Positions 32,071 to 44,489 are shown, counted from the first letter of the stretch. The stretch: 64,000 nt of DNA from Sternotherus odoratus (GCA_032164245.1 JAVMKO010000006.1:1379001-1443000), one strand, 5' to 3'. The notes: generated from the letters alone by a model not told the origin. Numbers and translations: made by a program.

Positions 32071-32420
32071 CTGAAAAAGGCACCAGAATGGGAATCAGGA
32101 ACTTAGATTCAGTTCCTGCTGCTACCACAGAGTTCCTGTGACATTGGGCAAGTCATTTAGGCCTCAGTTCATCAAAGCAATTAAGCACACTAAGCCAATG
32201 GGACTACTCACGCCTAAATGCTTTGTTGAATGAGAGCCATAATCTTTGTGCCTCATTTCTCCATCTGTAAAATGGAGATAACAATATGTCATTTGCTTGT
32301 TTAGGATCTCCTTGGGGAAGGTACTGTCTGTTAATATGGTATGTACAGTGCCTAGCACAAGAGAGCCAGGAGCTCTGGGACCAGCTGGGTCCTGTAGGTG
32401 CTACTGCAGTACAAGGAAAT
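32071..32420 (+). mobile_element. MIR/CORE-SINE-like copy
   Basis: Recognisable order of an ancient tRNA-derived SINE: TAGATTCAGTTCCTGCTGCTACC, GTGACATTGGGCAAGTCATTTA, TGTGCCTCATTTCTCCATCT, GTAAAATGGAGATAACAATA and the 3' GTACAGTGCCTAGCACAA. About 60 bp of other sequence (32170-32230) separates the middle blocks. Confidence 0.75.
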
Positions 32421-33520
32421 AATAGTAAAAAGGAGTCAAATGCCCATCGTGTTTGTCTTTCCCTCTCAAAGACTGATATAGTGGCCGCCTTCCATCTAAG
32501 CAATCACGACGAATGAAGTCTGTAACTCATTTGAAGAATGAATGGAAAGTGCACCTTTCAAATTAATTTGAATAAGGTTATCATTCTATCCCCAATAGCT
32601 TTGTGCAATGTCTCTTAAGTGGCTGTTTAGTAATGTCAATTATGGAACTTTTTGCTAGGGATTTCAGCTTCCTGCTTGTGTTTATCTTCATGCTGCTTTT
32701 GCGATTATTTCGACAATGTTATCTGATTTATCCTGTTCTTCTGCACATAATTTTAGTAAACCACAGCAAATGAGGCAGAAATGGTTTTAATGTCGTCTTT
32801 AATTTAAAATGTTTTATTTTACTTTCCACTCCCGATGCCTATTACTTCCTTAATTGGTAGTCTGAGAAGCTGATGGTTTTGTTGCCTTAGTCAAAATACG
32901 TTTATTTGCTATATATCTGATTTCAGGGACACTGGTCAGGACAGTGGGTAATTGGTTTCTCTGGTATATTTTTGTAACATAGAAGAACATTGCTTCAGGA
33001 CCAAAAGCCTTCTCTCTTTATATATGTGCAATTTAGTTAAAACTTTCTCCAGTTCTTATTTATATTTCTTGTTCCTGGTGATGTGGGGGAGTTTATCTAG
33101 CTAATTATCATATGCCTGCTTAACTCTGCCTGGCATCCACTCTGCCATGTGAGAATGGGGAAAACGCATAAGAAGTAGAGATCATCCACAAATGTTTTTT
33201 TCCAGAGAAGTTTGCAAAACAAACAAAGAAATCCAAACAAACAGCTCCCATAACAACAACAGCAAAAACAAACTGGTCTTCATCCAAGTTTTCCACAAAC
33301 ATTTTTGGGTTTTCAGCATAAACTTGAAAATCCGAAGTGTTTGGCCCAACTGGAAGTAAATCAAACTTTGCCCCAAAGGAGATCTCCAGCTGTTCAAGGG
33401 AGATGGACAATCCTTGATGGGGAATCAATACTCATAATAATCAAAATAACATTCTGCAAGGGATAGAAAGACAAAGGGATGGTGTGCCTTCTAGGATATA
33501 TTTCCGCTCATAAGCAATCG
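32421..33520. other. No gene recognised
   Basis: AT-rich unique-looking DNA; includes T/A-rich stretches and no coding-like frame. Confidence 0.4.
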
Positions 33521-33559
33521 AGGGAGATATAGACTGCTGTAAAGTGGTGCACAACTGGT
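33521..33559 (+). mobile_element. CR1 LINE fragment, left of an LTR insertion
   Basis: Encodes the VHNW-like segment just before the PQG turn of CR1 reverse transcriptase (GTAAAGTGGTGCACAACTGG). It is cut at 33559 by the LTR and continues at 34044 (TTATCGATGGTTCATGG). Confidence 0.7.
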
Positions 33560-34043
33560 TGGAAAACTGTACTCCGAGAATGGTGTAAGAGATCCATCCG
33601 TTGCCCACTCCACAAATAGGCAGGAGACTTCTTTGTGGCTTCACCAGTTTCCTTTATTTATAGTGCAACCCCCCCCCCCACCCTTTTGTACAGCTTTAAC
33701 AGTACTGGCTTAATACCTGCACAGGGAGACAGACCACAGCTCAGGAATCAACCCCCTTCCTGGCTCACAGGGATCCAGAGTCTAAGTACTCCTCCCTATC
33801 CTGACTCCCTAGCTTCCTCTACTTCCTCTCCACACTCCACCACACCACAGCCACACTGGGCTTCCTTCCTGCCGGGCCTTATATCCCCCAGGGAGGCTGC
33901 CAGGTGCAACAAGTTGGGCTTGAGCCCTCTGCAGCCCAGGTGGCTGACTAGCCTTCCCCTTCAGGCAAAGCTTGCAGAGGCTTCTGTGCTCTTAAAGGGG
34001 CGGCAGGGTTGGCTCAGCCGCTCCTGGCCAGCACCCTGCCACA
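33560..34043 (-). mobile_element. LTR family 3, solo, with perfect 5-bp target duplication inside CR1
   Basis: Read on the - strand the unit runs TGTGGCAGGG... to ...TTTTCCA. On the + strand it is TGGAAAAC to CCTGCCACA. Flanking CTGGT occurs at 33555-33559 and 34044-34048. Promoter and poly(A) signals are in order on the - strand: a TATAAGG box near 33880 and AATAAAGGAAACTGG near 33640-33656. No internal retroviral genes are present. The host sequence on both sides is one CR1 coding segment, which confirms both edges. Confidence 0.88.
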
Positions 34044-34500
34044 CTGGTTATCGATGGTTCATGGAATGGAAGAGCAAGTTGAGTGGGATCCCGCACAGAT
34101 CTGTCCTGCATCCGGTTCTATTCAATATCTCCATACGTGATTTGGATAATGGCATAGAGAGAACCCTTAATTTGCAGAGGGGTTGCAAGTGCTTTGCAGG
34201 ACAGGATTACAATTCAAAATATTCTTTACAAATTGGATCAATGGTCTAAACTAAACAGAATTAAATTCAATAAGCACAAATGCAAAGTACTTCACTTAGG
34301 AAGAAATAATCAATTGTGCCAATAAAAAATAAGAAATGTATGACTAGGAAGGAGTACAGCAGAAAATATAGAGGTTACAGTGAATCACAAATTAAATGAG
34401 TCAACAGTGTAACACTGCTGCAAAAAAGCGAACATCATTCTGGGATGTATTAGTAGGAGTGTTGTAAGCAAGACATGAGAAGTAATTATTCCTCTGTACT
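34044..34500 (+). mobile_element. CR1 LINE fragment, right of the LTR insertion
   Basis: Continues the CR1 reading VINGS-like, then the SGIPHRSVLHPVLFNIS stretch (a changed PQG turn), the degenerate palm without a clean FADD, KFNKHKCKVLHLGRNN-like and the [15 protein letters not shown] text. Many frameshifts. An old copy, older than its LTR insertion. Confidence 0.78.
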
Positions 34501-34599
34501 CAGCATTGATAAAAAATGGAAATGTTGAGAATCAAAGACATGAAGAGAAACAGTGACCCATAAATGGGTAATGATATCTTTGATGTAGCATGTTGCTCC

Positions 34600-34835
34600 T
34601 CCTCCCCTTTTGCACACTCGATCCTTCCTAAGCAAATTATAACCATTAATTTTGACATCCCAATACTGTGAATGATCTCACATGGTTAAAGTATCACCAA
34701 CTAGGTTGAATTTATGCTCCTAGATGAGTAATTCTAATTTCTCCTGTTTGGCATCCAGGCCTCTAGTATTGCTGAATAGGCAAAAGCCAAGCAGAGCTGG
34801 GCCTTCAATATTCAAACCTATAGTTAAAAAGTTCT
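34600..34835 (-). mobile_element. CR1/L3-like LINE fragment, endonuclease N-terminus
   Basis: The - strand frame 34720-34926 ends with LFSNTRGLDAKQEKLELLI, the start of the APE-type endonuclease domain (compare CLYTNARSLNNK in the intact element). Truncated on both sides and of opposite strand to the neighbouring CR1 pieces. Confidence 0.6.
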
Positions 34836-34949
34836 TTAGCCGTACACATAAAAAGAACACAAGGAGAGAAGAAGTGTAACTGCTAAGCACTGAGAACGAG
34901 GTGGAGAATAAAGCTAACCTAGGCATAGCCTAACACCTTAAAAAATACC

Positions 34950-35998
34950 TTGACTCAGTTATTTAAAGAGAAGGTTGATCACAGTGACAAGGTCGCTAGT
35001 GGTAATGCAGAATTGGAGCTAGAAATTACCACATCTGAAGTGGAAGCCGAACTCAAACAGCTAAATGGGACCAATGGGAGGGCCCTGGGTCATCTCCATC
35101 CAAGAATATTAAAGGAACTGGCAAGTGAAATTGCAAACCCAATAGCAAGGATTTTTAATGACTCTGTAAACTCAGAGATCATACCTGATGACTAGAGAAT
35201 TGCATATCTAGTGCCTACATATAAGAAAAGGGGGAAAGTGATCATAACAAATGTTATTACGGAAACAGACATCCTGCAAGACTCAAAAGACTCATCTGGA
35301 ATACTGCATGCAATTCTGGTCTCCCATGGTTAAGAAAGACGAATATACAGCGGAACAGGTTCAGAGAAGGGTTACTAGAAATATCAGAGGAATAGGGAAC
35401 TTACTGTACAAGAGGAGACTTGATGAGCTTGTTTGGTTAGTCTAACCAAACAAAGGCTGAGGGGAGAATTGATAGTTCTCTCTAAATACATCAGAGGGAT
35501 AAACCTCAGGGAGGGAGAGGAGTTATTTAAACTAAGGGCCCATGTTGGCACTGGAACAGATGCATGCAAATTGTCCACCAACAAGTTTAGGTTTGAAATT
35601 TAGATGAAGGTTTCTAACCATCAGAAGAGTGAAGTACTGGAACAGCCTTCCCAGGGGACCAGTGGGGGCAGAAGACCTAATTTGTTTCAAGACTGAGTTT
35701 GATAACATTGTGCAGGGGATGGGATGATGAGACTGCCTATAATGACACATGGTGCATATCCAACTGCTATTAGCAACTACCTCCAGCAGCCAGAGATGGG
35801 ACACTAGATGGGGAGGGCTAAGAGGTAGTACAGAGAATTCTCTCCTGGGTTTCTGGATTGTGGGTGGCACATGCTCATGGTCTAACTGATCATCATATTT
35901 GGAGTTGGAAAGGAATTTCCCCTCCTGGTTGGATTAGCAGAGACCCTGGGGGGGGGGGTTGTTTGTTTGTTTTCCCTTCATCTGCAGTATGGCTGTCA

Positions 35999-36034
<36 letters not shown>

Positions 36035-36230
36035 GAATTAGTGTGAAGGGTGGATTCCCTGTAACTTGAAGTCTTTAAGGCATGATTTGAGGACTTCAGT
36101 AACTCAGCCAGAGGTTATGGGCCTGTGACAGGAGTGGGTGGGATTTTGTGTCCTGCGATCTGCAGGAGGACAGACTAGATGATCATGATGAGTATTAAGG
36201 GCAGAAGGGCCTATGAGTCTATGAGGAATT
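34950..36230 (+). mobile_element. Old CR1/L3-like LINE fragment
   Basis: 34950-35195 translates to a fingers-domain segment (VEAELKQLNGTN, LHPRILKELASEIANPIARI, EIIPDD). 35270-35445 gives LEYCMQFWSPMVKKD and VQRRVTRNIRGIG. Later text to 36230 is 3' coding and UTR, ending AAGGGCCTATGAGTCTATGA. The catalytic palm is missing (deleted around 35200-35270). A G-run (35950-35957) and a T30 tract (36004-36033) lie inside. Confidence 0.75.
36004..36033. repeat. Poly(T) tract
   Basis: Thirty uninterrupted T residues within the old CR1 copy. It may be an expanded slip tract; there is no sign of a poly(A)-tailed retroposon next to it. Confidence 0.9.
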
Positions 36231-36764
36231 AAAAGTGGTATCTAAAAATATTACATTAAATAGGAAACACATGTTATTGATTTGCCTATTTCTTCAGGAT
36301 AAAGAGCAGTAAAGAAAAAAAAAAGTTCTTTAAAACCAGTCTAATGAATTGTTTAATTACTTAGTTTGTTCAGTGGTAAAGATCCCTGAAAAATAATGCA
36401 GAGCTTATGGAGTAAGGGGAATCTTTTTCAGTAATGAATGTGTCAAAGGGGAGAGAAAAGGAAACTTAAAGCAAAGAATGATCTGGTGATTACAGCACCT
36501 CCCGCTCTTCAGGGCACTTTGACCCTGTGTGACTCTCCATGGAGATGTGCACAAGGGTGTGGCCAAATGTTTAAATTATTGGCTTTATACTGTGTACTTT
36601 AATTTAGGGCAAAAGTTCCCAGAGGATGAAATGAGCACGTAGACAGAATCTTCTAATTTTGAATAAAAAAGTTGGATGCTGGAAAGTCTTAAGAAGGTAA
36701 TAAAAACTGATATAATTTCAAGAGGTTTTTTTAACCATCTCACCTCATTCAGTATAGAATTATT
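36231..36764. other. No gene recognised
   Basis: AT-rich unique-looking DNA. Confidence 0.4.
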
Positions 36765-38045
36765 CCATTTTTAAGGTCAGAAGGGACCATTACAATCATA
36801 TCTTGCATAATCCAGGGCATAGAATTTCACTCAGTAATTGCTGCCTCCAGCCCAGTACCTGGTGATAGAAGAAGATCCTCTCTTTTACAGAAATAGCCAG
36901 TCTTGATTTAAAGATTTCCAGTGATGGAGACTCCACCACAACCCTGGGTAAATTGCTTCCCTAGCAAATTACCTTTAATGTTATATGCACCTTTTTTTCA
37001 GTTTGAATGTGTCAGCCACTGGATTGGGTTTTGCTGGGTTGAGTTAAATCAAGAATTACCTCCACAATTAGAAACCTCCCCGTGTTGGTACAAACACACT
37101 GTTTTCAAGTCAATTCTAAACTTTCTCTTGGATAAATCAATAGACTGATCTTCTTAGTCTCCTTCTTAGTCTCCTCCTCTAAGGCCTGTGTTCCAGAAGT
37201 CAGATTATTCTTGCAGTCATGTTCTGAACCTTTTCCAGCTGGTCAGCTCCCTTTGTGGACCCCAGAGCTGGACCGAGTCCCACAGTGACGGTCTCACTAA
37301 TGCCGCACATAGAGATTGTGCTGCCTCCCTACGCTCCTCCCTTGGCCCCTGTTTGTACACCCAGATATGGAGCTACCCCCCTTAGCCGCCGCATTGCACC
37401 GGGAGCTCAGAGTCGCTGCCCTCCACGCTGTGGGTGTAACCTGCATTCCCTTCTCTTAAACGTGTGAGCTGACATTTGGCTGCATTAAAAGACTTGTTTA
37501 CCAAGCCGTCCAGATCTGCCTGAATAAATTACCCCTACTCCTCATTAGTTGCCGCTGCAATCTCTATATTCTGCAAACATCACCAACAAGCTTTCTATAT
37601 TTTCTTCTAAATAATTGATAAGATAGTGAATAGAATTGATCTATCAGTTGGTGAGTGTTTAATCCATTTGATAGAGGCCACATTGATTTTGCTACCTTGT
37701 TAGTCAGTATGTCAGGTGGTGCCGAGTCCAACGGGCTTAAGAAACGCAGTTATCGTTATCAACCAAACTTGTCATTTCATCCAAAAAACTATATCAAGTT
37801 TGTTTGACAAGATCTATTCCCCACACAGCCAAGCTGAATGGCATCTATTACCTTCCTGTTCTTCACTCCGTGGAGTCTGGCTCAGCCTTTCCTGGATTTT
37901 GCTCAGGACTGATGTCAGGCTAACCAACCTATATTTACCTGGGTCATTACATTTCCGCTTTTTAAATATTAGCATGGGTTTATTTCTTTCCCTTTCCTTT
38001 GGGACTTCCCCAATATTCCACGATTTCAAAATATGTTTTAGGAAA
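36765..38045 (-). mobile_element. Old CR1 LINE copy, 3' UTR through fingers
   Basis: The left end is the old-group CR1 3' UTR (AGGTCAGAAGGGACCATTAC). Proceeding right on the - strand come the C-terminal region, the FADD-equivalent zone (eroded near 37560-37660) and the upstream SL-TSVLSK-like and MLIFKKRKCNDPGKYRLVSLTSV motif (frame 37814-38029). It is heavily mutated with no long intact frame. Several non-CR1-looking patches inside (for example 37000-37140) are probably erosion. Confidence 0.72.
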
Positions 38046-38779
38046 TAAAAGACAATTAAAGCATTGATGGTCGAGTACCCTGGAAGTTGACCAGGGTCCC
38101 ACGGTGGAAGCTGTCCCAGTCAAGAGCCACTAAAACAACAAGGGCTCAGCCACTCCTCACATTTTCCATTAGACACACCCACACACAACGCCAGCCTCGC
38201 AACACACACCGCATGTTCATCTCCACTCTTGGACAACACAATACAAGGCTCCAGGCTTATAACCTGGGCCTCCTCCCACCCACACCCTGGGCCTCCTAAG
38301 CTCCTCCTTCCTATGCAGTCATTGTCCACTCAATTTCACTGTAACATTTCAGCAGCACACAAGAGACACCTTGTGGTTTTATGGTCTGCACATTTGTTCT
38401 TTCTTTCTCTTCCCTCTGTTTTGTCCTTCCCTTGGCTCCTGAAAAGGTCTGTCTCATTCCTGTTATGTAATTTTAGTGCTTTTCCAGTAACCTTCATCTT
38501 CTCCCCTCCTGCTCCATCCTCCTTTCCTCTGCAGCTCCATTCTGCTTCCCTCAGGTTCCCATCCCTCGCCATTCTTGTACCTCTCTCCCTTTCCTTCCCC
38601 AGAGATGTGAGAAATGGGGAAAACTAACCTCCCTCTGCTTTTCCTTCCTCTTGGGGAGTGAGTGCGGTGGCAATAAACCAGCCGGCTTCAGCTCCCTGCT
38701 CCCCTTCTAGGCGAGCAGGGACGGTGCCTGTCATATGTGATGAGGGGCAGCAGCACACTGAGACAGGACAGTAGAATTT
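38046..38779. other. No gene recognised
   Basis: Pyrimidine-rich unique-looking DNA (especially 38400-38610). Open frames here follow composition and show no motif. Confidence 0.4.
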
Positions 38780-38925
38780 AGCATAAGAACAGCCACACTG
38801 GGTCAGACTGAGCGTCCATCTAGTCCAGTCTTCTGTCTACTGACAGTGGCCAATGCCAGGTGCCCCAGAGGGAATGAACAGGACAGGGAATCATCCCCTG
38901 TCACCCATTCCCAGCACAATACCAT
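38780..38925 (-). mobile_element. CR1 LINE 3' UTR fragment, TTCTTATG group
   Basis: GCATAAGAACAGCCACACTGGGTCAG followed by CAGTGGCCAATGCCAGGTGC is the same 3' UTR as at 15720-15810 and 56830-56960, but more diverged. Only about 145 bp remain. Confidence 0.85.
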
Positions 38926-39560
38926 TTCCTCATACTCACCCTTCACGGCTTTAACTGTTTCACACATCAAAGCAGGGCACCTTACACAGGTGTTTTAGCT
39001 CTTGATTTCTTTGTATTTGCAAATATACCCCTCTACCACTCCCATATTTTCTCATCCTCTTTTTAAACTCTCCATATTTGGGGTCCCTAGTTCTCCAGCT
39101 CCACAAATAAATATTCTCCCACACGGGGAGATATAAGGAGACCTCACAGCTGAGAAATTGTCTATAACTTTATTTTCTCTTTCCTTGCATGTTATTTATC
39201 GAGCTGTTTTTATGTTGAAGCTGACATGCTGATGCAGCATCAGTTGTATTTACCGACTTCAAGAGAAAAACAAGATTTGCATTCTGTAGCTCAGAGCTAG
39301 ATTCCCTACCAGTATTTTTAGCCACATTCAAGCAATAGCAGCACTGCAGCTACCGTGTATCACTGCAAATTTACTAGCACAATCAATTGAAGGAAAACAC
39401 AGAGTCTAGAAGAATATAAAAGGGTACACAAGAAAAATAACTAGGCACAAAGGTTGATTTACATCAGATTCCTTTGTTACTTTTCAAACCTTTATCTGTG
39501 TTATTTTCAGAACTTATTTGTTGTTTAAACTACAGCCCTTTAACAAATGCAATATCCTGT
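38926..39560. other. No gene recognised
   Basis: AT-rich unique-looking DNA. Confidence 0.4.
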
Positions 39561-39836
39561 AGAATCATAGAGTCATAGAATATTGGGGTTGGAAGGGACC
39601 TCAGGAGGTATCTAGTCCAACCCCCTGCTCAAAGCAGGATCAATCCCCAACAAAATCATCCCAGCCAGGGCTTTGTCAAGCCTGATCTTAAAAACCTCTA
39701 AGGAAGGAGATTCTACCACCTCCCTAGGGAACCCATTCCAGTGCTTCACCATCCTCCTAGTGAAAAAGTTTTTCCTAATATCCAATCTAAACCTCCCCCC
39801 CTGCAACTTGAGACCATTACTCCTTATTCGGTCATA
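39561..39836 (-). mobile_element. CR1 LINE 3' fragment, ATTCTATG group
   Basis: Starts with the tail read in reverse (AGAATCATAGAGTCATAGAA). It continues through the 3' UTR into the last 70 codons of ORF2 ([25 protein letters not shown], frame 39612-39845) with little damage. Truncated at 39836 in the C-terminal domain. Confidence 0.9.
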
Positions 39837-40954
39837 AATAGACAACTTATCAGAAGCAACATTTCAGCACATGCGACGTTTTGAAAAAGTATCAGGCCAG
39901 TGGCTGAATTGTGAGAAGACAATAACAAAACGCGAGTGATTTTCGTAGGTCTGTATTTACTGTATAAACAGGCAGACGATGGTCTCGTTAGGTGGGTTAT
40001 GATTGTTTCGTTCATTGGAGCTTGAAGCAGATCACTCACTAAGCTTTTAATTCTTGAAGGAGCCTAGTAAGTGAAATTGAAATACATTTAAACAGTTGTA
40101 ACTGGAGAGTAGACATGGGGGCACGTGAACTCTGCCCTGACCTTTGGAGGAGGTTAGTCACTGCCCCACCCCTTCTGCCTGAGTCCCTGCCCCCACTCTG
40201 CCCCTTGTGCCCACTCTCACCCACCAGAGTCAGAGGAGCCCCGAGCTCCCCACCGCAGCTGGAAGGACCCCAGCCAAACAGCCCCGATCCTGGCACGCCA
40301 CCTGGAGGAGCTCTGAGGCCAGCCCCAGGCCACAGTGGGGAGCGTTAGCAGAGCTTTGGGGAGGTTTAGCCTCCCCAAGCCTCCATTAGGAGCCACCCAG
40401 GAAAGGAAACATCTCTCGAATTGTGAGACGTGAAAAACAAAACATCCGTTCACCAAGAAACAATCTGATTCTGCAACAGCCTGATCCCAAACTGTGGCCG
40501 GACCCTGGATGACGAGGGCCCAGATCCACAAACAGATGTAGTGGGTTGAGGCACCTGAGATCCAGCTGCTGCTGGCTGGGTTAGGTGGACCCCTGGTCAG
40601 AGTGCCGGCTCTTATGTCACTAATGGGCCATCAACACAGCTGTCGAGCCTTAATGTAAATCTACCTGGGACGTGTCAGCCAGGAATAAAACATATATTTA
40701 AGATACAAACACACAGACGATATTCATCACTTCAGATACAAAGATGACACATGCATATAAATAAGGCAATTATATGGGAAACTCAGAACTTTTCTATTGA
40801 GATCTTAGATGACACATTTTGTACAAGATTGATGGTAATTGGATAACAGTGGTAACAACGATGATAGAAATGATCACCCTTCTTATACGCAGCATCCCAT
40901 CCCATCTCACTACGTCATTGTTACTGGCTAAGACTGCACCACTAAACCATTTTA
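39837..40954. other. No gene recognised; includes a GC-rich patch
   Basis: 40115-40395 is markedly GC-rich (C-rich on the + strand) against an AT-rich background and may be another small element. I could not find terminal repeats. The rest is unique-looking. Confidence 0.35.
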
Positions 40955-41617
40955 CAGTAGAACCTTCAAGTCACCGACACCCCAGGAATGGAGGCTTTTC
41001 GTAACTCTGAAAGGTGCAGAACTCCGAACAAGACGTTGTGGGATGCTCCGCATGGCATGCTGCTCACAGCTGTGACTGCGAACTTCAGGGTCTTCACCTA
41101 TCTGTAAGTGGCTGCGCGGTGAGTGGGGTAGGGACAGGCAGCTGGTTCTAGACCCCTGGCTGCAAGGGTGCTGAGTGAGACACCCAGGGGCTCCGCAGTA
41201 TCAATTTGTGCATGCTGTGGCCTTTTCAAACTGAGCTGCTCCTCCAGAGCGTAGCGGGAGGCAGGAGCTTGGACTCCATCTCCAGCAGCAAACACTCCAG
41301 GACAGGATTCAGCAGGAGCTCGGGAAATTTCTTTCCAAGAGTGGGGTGAGCAAGAAAACTGTGCTTGTGGCTTAGAGGAAAGCTGCAGATCCCAGCGCTG
41401 CTCCTGCGGTGCCTGCTCAGGGGCTCACAGCTCTGCCTGTGAAATCAACATCTTCACCTCCTACCTGTCAGTGGAGAGCAGGGGGTGAAGGTAGGGACAG
41501 GCTCAGGATGGTACTTGCGGTATTTGATCTCCACTGCTGCCTGATTGCATACTTCCTATTCCACAGGGTGTCTGCTGGACCTGTCAGTCCGTAACTCTGA
41601 TCTTTGAGGTTCCACTG
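40955..41617. mobile_element. Tc1/mariner (Tigger-like) non-autonomous element, probable
   Basis: The ends CAGTAGAACCTTCAAGTCA (40955-40973) and TCTTTGAGGTTCCACTG (41601-41617) are imperfect inverted repeats. They are preceded by TA and followed by TTA, fitting a TA target, although the right side is offset by one base. Subterminal CGTAACTCTGA occurs near both ends (40999-41009 and 41590-41600). An internal direct repeat of about 80 bp (about 41063-41145 and 41426-41505, CACAGCT... CTTCACCT... GGTAGGGACAGGC) is present. No transposase. Confidence 0.6.
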
Positions 41618-43136
41618 TTAATAGGAAGGTAACCAGAAAGTGGCAAGGAAGAAGAAAGCATAAAAGTGTGTCTAAACGGCACGTTTCCCTATAGATTACA
41701 ATCTGGGTAATATGAGAAGTATTTCCTTCCATTTGAAATTATACCAGGCACTTTCCCCCAAATTCATATGCACTAATTTCCCTTGAGTATAGATACCTTC
41801 ATTATACATGCATGCCCCAAAGCCTTTCAGTTTCCTAAGAGGATTTGCCTTCAATGAACAATACCAGTTAAGGTGGTAGAATGCTTACTAACGGCCAATT
41901 ATAACCATGGTTATATTTTGACAAGCATTGCTATAGTCTGACTATATTTAGCTAGAGATATTAATAATACTCCTCAGAGACTTGGGCAACACTGAACAAG
42001 GAGGTATTTAGTGACCTTTGGATATTTGGGATATTTTGATACCAATCTATTTATTTGATCAGGGTCAGTGAGCAATCTCATTAGTAGAAACAGTGAGTCA
42101 GAATACCCTTTCAAATTTGAAAGTGGCTTTTGATTCAGCCTTGTTCACTAACCAACACAGTCTCAACTGTGTACATTTCAATCTAACATACAATTCAAGA
42201 CTTTAAGACAGCTACCACCTACGCAAATATGACACTCGCCAACAGTTCATGATCCTCCAATATTAACTCACCAGTTGGATCACCGCGCTGAATCACACAT
42301 GAAGAACATACACTACAGCTTCTGAGTTCTTCCACCAGATAATGGACACTTAATTTGTCTAATTTTCTAGTTCAATTCATCACAAGTAAAAGGTGACTTC
42401 AGAAGCATGCACCCCCCTCCTTACACAGAAGCTACAATCTTTAATGTGCTCAATAAACCATCAAACATAGCTATTAAGGGTTCCTGGTATATTAATGTTA
42501 TCAGCCATATATGTTCATTACTTTCATGTCATATATTACTTTCCATAAAACATTATGTATGCAAGTAAGCTGAGCAATTAACGCTCTGAGTCTGGCACCC
42601 TTGGCCATGGTTGGCTTGTACCTACCCTTACAAGTAGTTCCCTAGAAATCTAGTAGTTCTAGTTTCTCCAATATTTCTCTTAGTCTCATATAGTATCTTC
42701 TTCTAGTTCATGAAGTAACAGTTCAAACTGAACACAATATCTGTGACTTTCACCTACAAAAATTGCATAAAATGTCTGCCCCCAATATCCTAAAATAATC
42801 AACTTCTTCCCAAATGTAGCCATGGGATTATGTGTCCAGAATGAAAAAAAGGGCTGCAAATTCAGACCGTAGGAATTGCAAACCAGTTGGAACAAAATAA
42901 GAAGCCAATTAAACCTTTGACTCAAAGACAAGGTCGGTCATTTAGGGGGGTCAATAAAGTTTGGCTAACTTTCCAAAAGCTATTTATCCTCATGAGTCTG
43001 TGCTCTCGCTGTGGTGCCTGTGCTCTTTATTTGGAGGGTTTCTAAACAGAACACAAAATGGAAATACAGCATCATCCTAAGAAAGCATCCTTTGAATAAA
43101 CAAAGGTTCATCCAGTTCAGCTAATGTATGGAATCG
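41618..43136. other. No gene recognised
   Basis: AT-rich unique-looking DNA, 1.5 kb. Confidence 0.4.
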
Positions 43137-43412
43137 TAGACTTCGTGATCAGAAGGGACTGCTAGATCATTTAGTATCTGTCATGTATATCACAGGCCAA
43201 AGAATATCGTGCAATTACTCCTGTTTTGTGAGCAGTAACTTTTGTTTGGCTAAAACATCTTCCAGAAAGTCATCAAGTGATGGAGAATCTACCTCTTTCC
43301 TTGGTAGTTTGTTCTAAAGGTTAATCCCCCTCAGTGTTCAAATGTATGCCTTATTTCTAACCTGATTTTGTCTCTCTATAGCTTCCAGCCACTGGTTCTT
43401 GTTATGCTTGAA
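43137..43412 (-). mobile_element. Old CR1 LINE 3' fragment
   Basis: Old-group 3' UTR in reverse (CGTGATCAGAAGGGACTGC), then an eroded C-terminal coding zone (GATGGAGAATCTACCTC, TTCCAGCCACTGGTTCTTG). Comparable with 36765-37100. Confidence 0.7.
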
Positions 43413-43415
43413 GGA

Positions 43416-44262
43416 CATAAATCCACACCGTGTAGGAGTCAAGCAAAAGAGTTTATTACGTACTCCGCTGACAGAGTGTTACCTCGCTTATTAGGCTGAG
43501 ACACTGTTAATTAATTCTATTGCAATGAATTAATTGCAATAGATTTATCATGGGCGTGGAAAAGTGACGGAGTAGGTAACGCCAAACCCCCAGATAGGCC
43601 TAGCATAGCAAGACAGGATAGCACAGTAGCCAATAGTCAAAAAGTCACACAATGTCTCTGCCCATGGTTTCAGGTTAACAAGTTAACATCTAATTAGTAC
43701 TTTAATGAACTGTATTAGTATAAAATATATATATGATATATGTTGAATTTGAGGTGGGGTCCACAGGAATGAAGTAGCTCCTCTGATCATTTAGCAGGTA
43801 CATTTCTAGGAATTAAGCAAAGAAACAGTATAAAGTATATGGCAATAAGAATTATCTTTCAAGTTGCCCCTTTGTGTAATAAGGCTGGTGCTGGTCCCTG
43901 GGAAAGTGAACTTGGGAGGGAGCCGTATCTTCTACTGACATGCCAACCTGTCATAAACTCAGGGTTGGTCTTGTGGGAAGAACTCCTCCTTACAGGAGAA
44001 CTAGCGCCACAGGAACAGGACATCTTTGTTCCATTTGCAACTTTGAATAAGAGACTCTGATTTAGTTATGCTCCAACATCTGGCATTTTGCTGACTATGA
44101 TTAAAACACAAAGCAAGGCTCTTTTCTGTTGTTTTGCAGTCTTTTAGCTAATCACTGCTTGCTAGGCCTCTGGCCTCTTGGTCAAACTCTGTACGTTGGG
44201 CTTTTGAAAGGTGACACAAACCCATGTACCAAATTGTTCTGCCACAGTACATGGATTTGGGC
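43416..44262 (-). mobile_element. LTR-like unit, copy 1 of a diverged direct pair
   Basis: Aligns by eye along its whole length with 44490-45675. Shared anchors, in order, include TTTATT near the left end, GCTTATTAGGCT, GAGACACTG, ATAGG.CTAGCA, CAGGTTAACA, TAAAATATATAT, AGTATATGGCAATA and CATGGATTT near the right end. Divergence is considerable, with many substitutions and indels. On the - strand an AATAAA-type signal sits near one end, as in LTRs. An 11-bp-arm palindrome (43516-43543) lies inside. Confidence 0.55.
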
Positions 44263-44489
44263 CCTTTATGCTTTTCTCTACTAGATTAAGGAGCTAATTG
44301 GTACCTAAGATTGCCCCCCCCCCCTTGAATTTACTAATATACCATAATCAAATTATGACTCCAAACTCATCCTCCCTTTATGAGCGGAAAGCAACGAATA
44401 GGAAAAAATATAACATCTTTCCAGCCCACCCACATTTATCTCAGGAGAGCTAGTAATGCTGATTGGGATTGAAATGGCTTGACTTCCAA

